The position numbers were made by a program, and so were the translations under genes. This document shows, piece after piece, positions 35,501 to 44,500 of a stretch of DNA of 64,000 nt (position 1 is its first letter; each line of letters starts with the position of its first letter). The notes beneath the pieces were generated by a model, which saw only the letters and a list, made by a program, of their open reading frames with translations, made no database searches and was not told the origin of the DNA. Source of the DNA: Aporrectodea caliginosa (lineage: Eukaryota; Annelida; Clitellata; Crassiclitellata; Lumbricidae); NCBI GenBank assembly GCA_020284085.1, contig JACEVL010000203.1:437001-501000 (forward strand), given 5' to 3'.

Positions 35501-38500
35501 TCTCTTCCTTCTCGTCCTGTACTCTTTCTTCTTCATTTTCTTCTTCGTCTTCACCTCCTCTTTCTTCTCATACCCTTCCTCTTCCTCCTCCTCTTTTTTC
35601 TCACTCGTCCTCTTCCTCCTTTTCCTACTCGTTCCCTCTTTCTTCTTCTCTTCCTCCTCCTCCTCCTCTTCCTCTTTGACTAAATGTCTCCTCTCTTCAA
35701 TTTCCCCTTCCGTGGACCTCTCTATTCCTCTTTCGCCTCTTGCCTTGCCTCTGCTCTCTCGTCCTCTTCCTTTAGATTTCATTTTTGCGCTTCCTCTAAT
35801 TCCTCCTCTTCCTCATCCTCTTCCTGTTCCAGTGGGGACAATGGAAGAGTGCCTGAACCGTTATGGAAGCGCAGTTTCCTTTTCCCCTACAACATTCTCA
35901 TCCTTACCTTTTAGAATAACTTAAATCATCAAATATCATTACTTAGTCATATCTTTTAAACCAATCAAGTCAGCAAATGACAACGCTACAAATTATCACA
36001 AATTAATTTTTTTAAATTAATAACAGATTAATTAATAAAAGCTTACTGGAAGCAGACATTACAACCTTGAAACGGCGCCACATAATGAAAAACAATCTTT
36101 CTTTTTCCCCATGATTTTACATTACGTTTGAAACCCTTTTGTTCCTCTTGTTACTTCCTTCGATAACGCTTAACAAACCCTGAACGTCTTCTGTGATTAA
36201 ATTTCCAGCTCACTTGATTCGTCGGTCCCCAGCCACATCTCCGACCATCTGGCTCCGTATTGGTAGCCACACGACTTGTAGGATGTGTTGCAGTTTATGC
36301 TAAACTGTTCCGTCGTAGAGTATTCTTGTAGACAAAGAAACATACAGACAGATAGACAAACATAGAGACAGACATACACACAGACAGACAGACATACAGA
36401 CAATCAAACAGACGGAAAACGGCAAATTTCAAACCACAACAGCAATCAACATTTAGGCGCTCGTCCTAGTGGCATAATAATTATTATCATTATTAAACTA
36501 TATACGTTATTCAGTATAGGCCTACTATCACAACAAATGCAGGCACTCATAATCGTTCTAATATAAATATAAAATAAATATTTATTTTTTATAATATAAA
36601 ATATAGATAATAAAGTTAGAGATGTTAAGTTATGAGGCGCAATATTGAGTCAACCGATCTAAGCAAATAAAAAATGAAAATTACAGCAAAGTTGCATGTT
36701 GTGATAGCACATTCAGAAAAGTCCTTTCAAGGCACTCTTCCTCTCCCTCGATCTCTCCATTGATCTCTCCATGTATCTCTCTCTCACTCTCTGTATCTCT
36801 TCCTCTCACTCTGTCTCTCGCTGTATCTCTCCCACTTCGTCCCCCTATCCCCTCCCTCTCTACCATCTCCTCCCTCCGTCTCTCTTGCTCTATATTCCCT
36901 CTCCTTCCTTTCCTTCCTCTTTGTCTCGCTCCATAGTGACAGAAAGAGACACAGACAGACAGAAACAGACAGACAGAGACAGACAGACATAGACAGACAG
37001 ACATAGACAGAGAGAGTGGCGTAACTGTTACCTGCGGCGAGACAATCTCTGCGTTCGATGCCCAGAAGAGTTACAGCCGCATAAGCACTGGATCCATTGT
37101 AGTACTGAGAGGCGGATATCTCCAGCTGCAGCCAAGTCTCGTTCGATAGTCCTGATGGCAATGCAACGTAGAAATAGCGACGTCCCGATTGGCTGGCATT
37201 CGCCATCTCCTTGATGACAGGAGCTGGCATAGCAACCGTTGCCTTGCCAACTGGAGCAACCGAAGAGGATGCATTGAAGGTGAATAGAGAGAAACGTAGA
37301 GCGACATTCGATGAATTGAATGAGGCAAATAGGACAAGACATCGATTGACAGAGAAGTCCAGGTTGAAGGAGGGAGATCGAAGGACAGACAGTTCACCCT
37401 TACCCTCGAATTCACTCCTTAGACCTACAATCAACAGAATGCAATGAACCGTCACCTATTCACCAGACGACATGCATGGATGCACACACACACACACACA
37501 CGCCGCATTAAACAATTCTTGCACTTGATCGACAGTTTGTTGGAAGACATATAGCATCGATCGCCATTTTGAATTGTACACAGGAGAACACAGCAGGACA
37601 TTTTGTTTGTCTTATAAACGTTAAGAAACGCTATAAGTTCTGCAAAGGCATCGAACGGTCTGTTTTGTTGTCAGATAACTCCCGTTCATTCTAACCCCGC
37701 ATCATCTGATCCTTCACCTTCCAATTCTCGACCTAAATTACACCCACCTCAACAGCTACTCTGCCCCACTGACACTAAGGCAAGCGGACTCAGACCTCCT
37801 TCGGACTATCCTTTTTTGACAACCCATCTGACTCGACACAGCGCTCGTGAATAAGCTAGTGCCCCGCGCTTGGCTTTTGAAGTTTGGATTTTACAATTAC
37901 GATCTGCTTCGTTTTTCAGGCGTTTGTGTCAGTTATGCAATTCTGACCTTACAACTACTTCCATGCGTTTTATGTAAGTGATGTAACAGCGCGACGAGGA
38001 GGAGCACCTCGGGTCTTACCGTCGGTCGTGGTCGATGCTGAAGAGGAGAGGTTTGTTGATGCTGGTGACCAGGTGAATCCTGCGTTCGATTCATCGGTGA
38101 AGTCACACTGGTCAGCTGATGTGCTGAAATCACACGTTCCGCTCCACTGAGGCGGTTCCACTGCAACATCAGTCATTTCGAACGAAATTACAACTTCATC
38201 AATCATCTCGCTTAATTCTTAGCACTTTCGGCATAAAATCGACATCCTCGCATCTCCCTCCTCATCCTCATCCTCTTTCTCCTCTTTCTCTTTCTCCCTC
38301 TTCTCCCTCTTTCTCCTCCTCTGTAATTGCAATTACGACGATTTATATAGCGTAGTTGGTAGCAAGCTACTAGTAGGATGCTTCACAAAACTGTCTACTG
38401 TCAGCGCAAATAATGCTACGTGATAGGTACAGTTTTAACTGTGTTTTTTTAAAGAGAGAAACCTTGGTTTCCTTCTCTTCCTCTTCCTCCTCCTTCTTCT

Positions 38501-41500
38501 CCCCTCTTCCTTTTACTTCTCTTCCTCCTCCTTCTTCTCCCCCTCTTCCTTTTACTCCTCTACATCCTCCTCCTACCATTTCTCCTTCTCTTCTTCGACC
38601 AGGTATTAAGTGTCACGGTATTAAGTGTCACGGTATTAAGTACCAAATGTTCTTACAGCAATTTAAGTGTTCTTACTGTAACTTAAGTTTTCTCATTTTA
38701 ACTTAAATGTTCTTATTGTAACTTAAGCGTTCTTACCGTAGCATGACCCCTCCACCAGCTGAACCCCGCCGAGGTAAGCCAGGATTCCGGGTTGCGCTCC
38801 AACCGCTTCAAATATCAACACGAACTCTTGTCGATCGACGGCAACTAGAGGCAGCAGAGTCTTCTGCAACGTTTGATAGAGTCCAATCGGTTGAGCAGCC
38901 ATGATGTTCCGGTGCAGAAGTGTCTCGTGGTAGGTCTTGTTCTGCAGGTAACCCAGTCGGACGCTGAATCGCGCCTTGGCCGTGAAATTGACGGACAGAC
39001 AGGACGTTTTGTTGAGCGAGAAAGTAGGCGAGATCAGTCTAGCTGTATGGTCGTAAGCGCAGAGCTGGTTATCCCCCGTCTGGGAGTTCAATCGCACGAC
39101 CAGGTTAACATCTGAAGAGAACACAGCCAGTTAGACGCCACTTTAACCAGTTGCAATCTACATCTGCAATAGTAATCTTACCTAAGGCTTCACCCAACCT
39201 CACATCATATAATTTAAAACTTGAGATTCTTTGCAATTCACATCAATTGGCCTAACTTCAAAATTCTGTCAGATTCACATCGCATAAGTACCTACCCCTT
39301 AAATTCTTATTTCCCTTAATGTCAAATAATTCCAATACTTATGCCTCTATGAAGAGGACCACTCAGACACCTATAGTAGTCTATCGAATTGTCTCTAAAT
39401 GAGAGGAGAAGCTCATGGTCGAGAGAGGACAGAGTGGAATCAGAAGCAACGCTCCAGTTACGAGTGGCATCAGTCGAATTCTCAATTCATCACTAATCAG
39501 AAAATGTCGGGCTCTAAACTTCCTGGAGGAATGGCAAGGTCAGAACGGCGTCATGGATAAGGACCCACGTCCGCCGTCGAAGTAGGAGGCGTAGACCGCT
39601 CTAGCAGACGAATAAACGTCCTACAAAATCTCATCCATGAACTGCAAAGCTCTACCAGAAGTATCTGCAGCTAGACGTCAATGTATGCCCCTAAATCTAG
39701 AGCTTAGTGTGCCCTTACCTGTGCTCATTGGCATCGAGATCAGGTAGGTGATGTTGTAGCCCTGAAGCTGGTTCCCACCACAATACGGTTGGTAGAGAAG
39801 CTGGACCCAGGTCGACTTAATCGACATCTTCGGAGGTCGATTCGAACCACACAGCGTCATCAGCAACATCCAGTCAGTGTTGTCGGTTGGCCAGGAGTAG
39901 ATCTGACCAACATCATTTACATCATCTAATCAGCTAATCTAGTCTCTAAAATCTAAACTTTTATTCTCTTAAATCTAATCTATTCAGGCATGGAAGCAAG
40001 ATGCGATTTGAAAAGGATAGAAAACAATTGGCGGGCAAGTTCAAAGCTCTCTCTTTCTACCAACACAAATCTTTCCCTGGAGTTGAGGTAAGACTTGCCT
40101 TGTCAAGATAAGACAGGTGTGTCCAGAATTTTCTTCATCATTAGCACGTGCCTACTTGTTTTCAAAGCATTGATCTCTCATATCCAAATAATTAATTCCT
40201 TGTTCATCATTATCAACGAGATCATCAGATAAACAGTTTACTAATGACCCGATGAACTTAACAAAATGACGATGAAGACGTCGACGACGACGATGATGGT
40301 GGATAAATACATCATTTAAATGACAGTTGGTCTCGCCTTTCTATGCCTTCTCTTTGCCTTTCTCTTAAACTGTTCATGCCTTCTCTTTGTCTATGCATTC
40401 TCTTTGCCTTTCTCTTAAACTGTCCATGCCTTCTCTTTGTCCATGCCTTCTCTTTGCCTATGCCTTCTCTTTGCCTTTCTCTTAAACTGTCCATGCCTTC
40501 TCTTTGCCTTTCTCTTAAACTGTCCATGCCTTCTCTTTGTCCATGCCTTCTCTTTGCCTATGCCTTCTCTTTGCCTTTCTCTTAAACTGTCCATGCCTTC
40601 TCTTTGCCTTTCTCTTAAACTGTCCATGCCTTCTCTTTGTCCATGCCTTCTCTTTGCCTATGCCTTCTCTTTGCCTTTCTCTTAAACTGTCCATGCCTTC
40701 TCTTTGCCTTTCTCTTAAACTGTCCATGCCTTCTCTTTGTCTATGCCTTCTCTTTGCCTTTCTCTTAAACTGTCCATGCCTTCTCTTTGCCTTTCTCTTA
40801 AACTGTCCATGCCTTCTCTTTGCCTTTCTCTTAAACTGTCCATGCCTTCTCTTTGCCTTTCTCTTAAACTGTCCATGCCTTCTCTTTGTCTATGCCTTCT
40901 CTTTGCCTTTCTCTTAAACTGTCCATGCCTTCTCTTTGCCTTTCTCTTAAACTGTCCATGCCTTCTCTTTGCCTTTCTCTTAAACTTTCCATGCTTTCTC
41001 TTTGTCTATGCCTTCTCTTTGCCTTTCTCTTAAACTGTCCATGCCTTCTCTTTGCCTTTCTCTTAAACTGTCCATGCCTTCTCTTTGCCTTTCTCTTAAA
41101 CTGTCCATGCCTTCTCTTTGTCTATGCCTTCTCTTTGCCTTTCTCTTAAACTGTCCATGCCTTCTCTTTGCCTTTCTCTTAAACTGTCCATGCCTTCTCT
41201 TTGTCTATGCCTTCTCTTTGCCTTTCTCTTAAACTTTCCATGCCTTCTCTTTGTCTATGCCTTCTCTCAACCTTTCGTTGCCTTCTCTTGAACTCCGTCA
41301 CTGATCTTACTCTGTCAGTGCAAGTCCCAAGCCTGGGTGAAGGAGGAGGGCGACGCTAATGATCCTCGTTATCACACAGTGTCGTTAAACTGAAACTACT
41401 TACTACTACTTGCCTTCTCTTGTCCCTATCTCATCGAAAAATTGTATTTTTGCTTGCTTCATTTAAAACTACAATACGTAGAATATCGGTACTTTGAGCG

Positions 41501-44500
41501 ATTCGCGGCTGCAGGCGTAGTCGTTGCGGTCAAGGTCAAAGACAGCGAAGGTCAAGGTGACGACAGCTCCAGGTGGAGCGTAGATGTAGTTGTAGCATTG
41601 GAACTGGTAATTGAAGCCACAAGGATCTGGCGACACGATCGATCCCTGGATATCACGGTACGTCTGACCACAACTCCCACTCACCACATTGGCTAGACGA
41701 ACAGAGACAATCACACGACTTACATACCAACCTACCTATTCTCTTCGACGAGCGGATTATGATTTCAGGAATTATTTCGCTGCAATTACTCTTAATTAAG
41801 CGGATGTTCTCGTTTTGAGAAGGTACTAAAACAATGATGACTTAGATTGATATTTGGCCATTCGTGACAATTAGGCCTATTCCAACTTCCAGGTGGTAAA
41901 GAGGTCGTCAGGTAAGGCCATCAATGGAGTGTTGTTTAAATCGACCAACCGCACTTGGCTTTCGGTTTGTAGGACAATTCGATTTTCGACGTCGTCGCAA
42001 CGAGGCTGTATCCGCAAGACTTGCTTGCAAACGAACAGTTGACGGAGGATGACGTCAGGGCGACTACAACACACACACGCACACACATACACACATGGGG
42101 AATTCCCATCATCATCATTTGCTTCTTTTTACTAATCAGCTCTTACGTCACTCAGACGAGAGCGAGGAGCGCCTTCGACGAGATTTTGGAAGACGTCGTC
42201 GATATATATAGTTACATGCACAAATGGACTGATGTTCAGTTAGAATTGCCGACTAACTCTTCTGTTCACAGATGCAGCAACTTGAAGGGGATTCGAAATG
42301 TCAGTTACCTCTGTCCAATTGCCTTAAGAGACCGCCATAAAGATTTAAAATGTCTGCTGTCAAAGTCATCCACTTCAGTTTCTACCAAACCCTTTTGTCC
42401 AATTACTTTAATGGATCAGTAAATTCTATCTATTGCAAACGGTGACTGGGTTCTTAATAGCAGACAAACTGTGATCATCGGGGCGTTTTCACTAGTGTCT
42501 CATCATCCAGCGATTACTTCCAACGGAAGAGGCTATGGATAGTCCTACCTTTCTTGTCCGCATTTGACGGTGGCATGTTGCAGTCATCGTCCGAGACCTG
42601 AACGTCGTCGATGGCAATATCCGTTTCGAAGGGCCGACCAATCGTAGCGACGAATCCAAGGAAGTAGTTTCCCGTCGGAAGACAGGCGGAGACCCTTTTC
42701 CAGCTGGAACCGGTCGACGTCGTCGCCTCGAATAAGACGCCGAGTGGAACGCCGAGCTGAGAGTACGCCACCACTTGCAATCGGGCAGACGACGAAGATT
42801 CACCGGACAATCGCATTGAGTAGAAGAACTGAAGACTTCTCTGACGAGACAGAGAAACGAGAGGAGAAGTCAACGTCACTTTGTCTCCCACTTCTCCAAA
42901 GCCGGAGCTGACCAACATGTAGTAGCCTACAAACACATCGTGCGGATGCAGTGGCGTAACGAAGGGTTTCAGCTAGGGGTCTGCGGGTATACCCGTACCC
43001 GCGGGTTTACCCGTACCCGACCCGTACCCGCGGGTCGGGTACGGATCGGGTAGACATTTTACGGGTGGGGCGGGTACGGGTAGGAGCATTGCGGGTACGG
43101 GTATACCCGGTTTTACCCGTACCGAAGTGAAGTTTTGGGGCTACATGTAATAGTGAGTCTTCACCTTCAAATACTTACTATAGCTGACGGTATCCTGTCT
43201 AAGTACCATATCGTTCTGTTGACTTATGTCAGTGGACCTTAGTGAGCTTGACATTCATTGGTAGATGCTCAATTTACAGTTACAAAATGGCTTGTTTCCA
43301 TTAACACAATCCGTTCGTAGTGTTTTAACATATATTTCATCTGGGTTTCAGTCCAGATAACCGAGGTCAGAGGTCGCTGACGCCGGGCCTGGCAGTTCAG
43401 CAGCCGTGTTTTCTTTAAAACAGTATGATGCAGCTATGGTACATGTAGTTTAGGTTAGGCATAGTTGAAACACCAAGTCTTTCATTCATTTACCTCTGAG
43501 ATATACTTAAATTATTCAATTATCGGAATTTTTTGGCTAACTGCTGTGTTATGGTTGGCTGCATAAAAGTCAACATGGGGAAGGCCTATTAATTACGTGG
43601 CGGGTACGGTACGGGTACGGGTATACCCGCGGGTACGGGTCGGGTTGGGTAGTAATTTTGAGTACGAGTCGGGTACGGGTACGGGTCACGGTCCTGTTTT
43701 ACGGGTACGGTCGGGTAGCAAAAATGCTCTACCCGCAGACCTCTAGTTTCAGCGCCCGGGGGCAAGGGTTGATGACTGCGCCCCCTTTTAAGTTTCTTGT
43801 TGACTTTTAATCATTCTTGTCATAGTACTGTGTACCACTGAAAGCTAATTTTGCGCCGCTCTGGTGCTGCGCCCCTCTGCCCCCCCCCCATTCGTTACGC
43901 CACTGTACGGATGATTCTTTTAATTCAGACAAGAAGATGAACCGCCATATAAATGCATCAGTACAACGAGCAGCACCTGATAAGGCGCAATATAAATGGG
44001 GGGCATGCAGGTGTTACCTTGAAGAGATCCGCTTCCATCGACGACCGGTCCCTGAGTGACTCCGGTCGAGTCGCTCCCCTGTCTGCGCATCCACGACAGA
44101 GAACCAACGATCGACGATGAGTAGCCGCAGTTGAAGCCATCCTCAAAGTTACACGAAACACTCACCTTATGATCTACAACATCAACAAACGAAAACATAC
44201 GAAAACATAAGAAAACATACGAAAGACGGACGGACGACAGGGCGAACGAATGGACGGACGGGTGGAATGACAGCTAGATGTCTTGTCTGTCGCCTTTCCA
44301 ATTGCCTTCTCCCGTGTATCGTGATTTCTTTTTATTCCGATTTCCACTTGAAGCGACCATCGATTAATTTCTTTGGATTATGAAAACTGCGCTATAGAAG
44401 TCTTTGGGTTAGATTAGATTAGATCAGATTAAATTGCACCTATGTTACACCTTGATGTAACATCTCTGTAACGAATCGGGACGTTGTGTTGGAGTGGGAC

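Noticed and set aside
40312..41232. Series of overlapping frames on both strands with 11-residue repeats
   Set aside because: The 33-bp minisatellite keeps all frames open; no start context, no non-repetitive protein.
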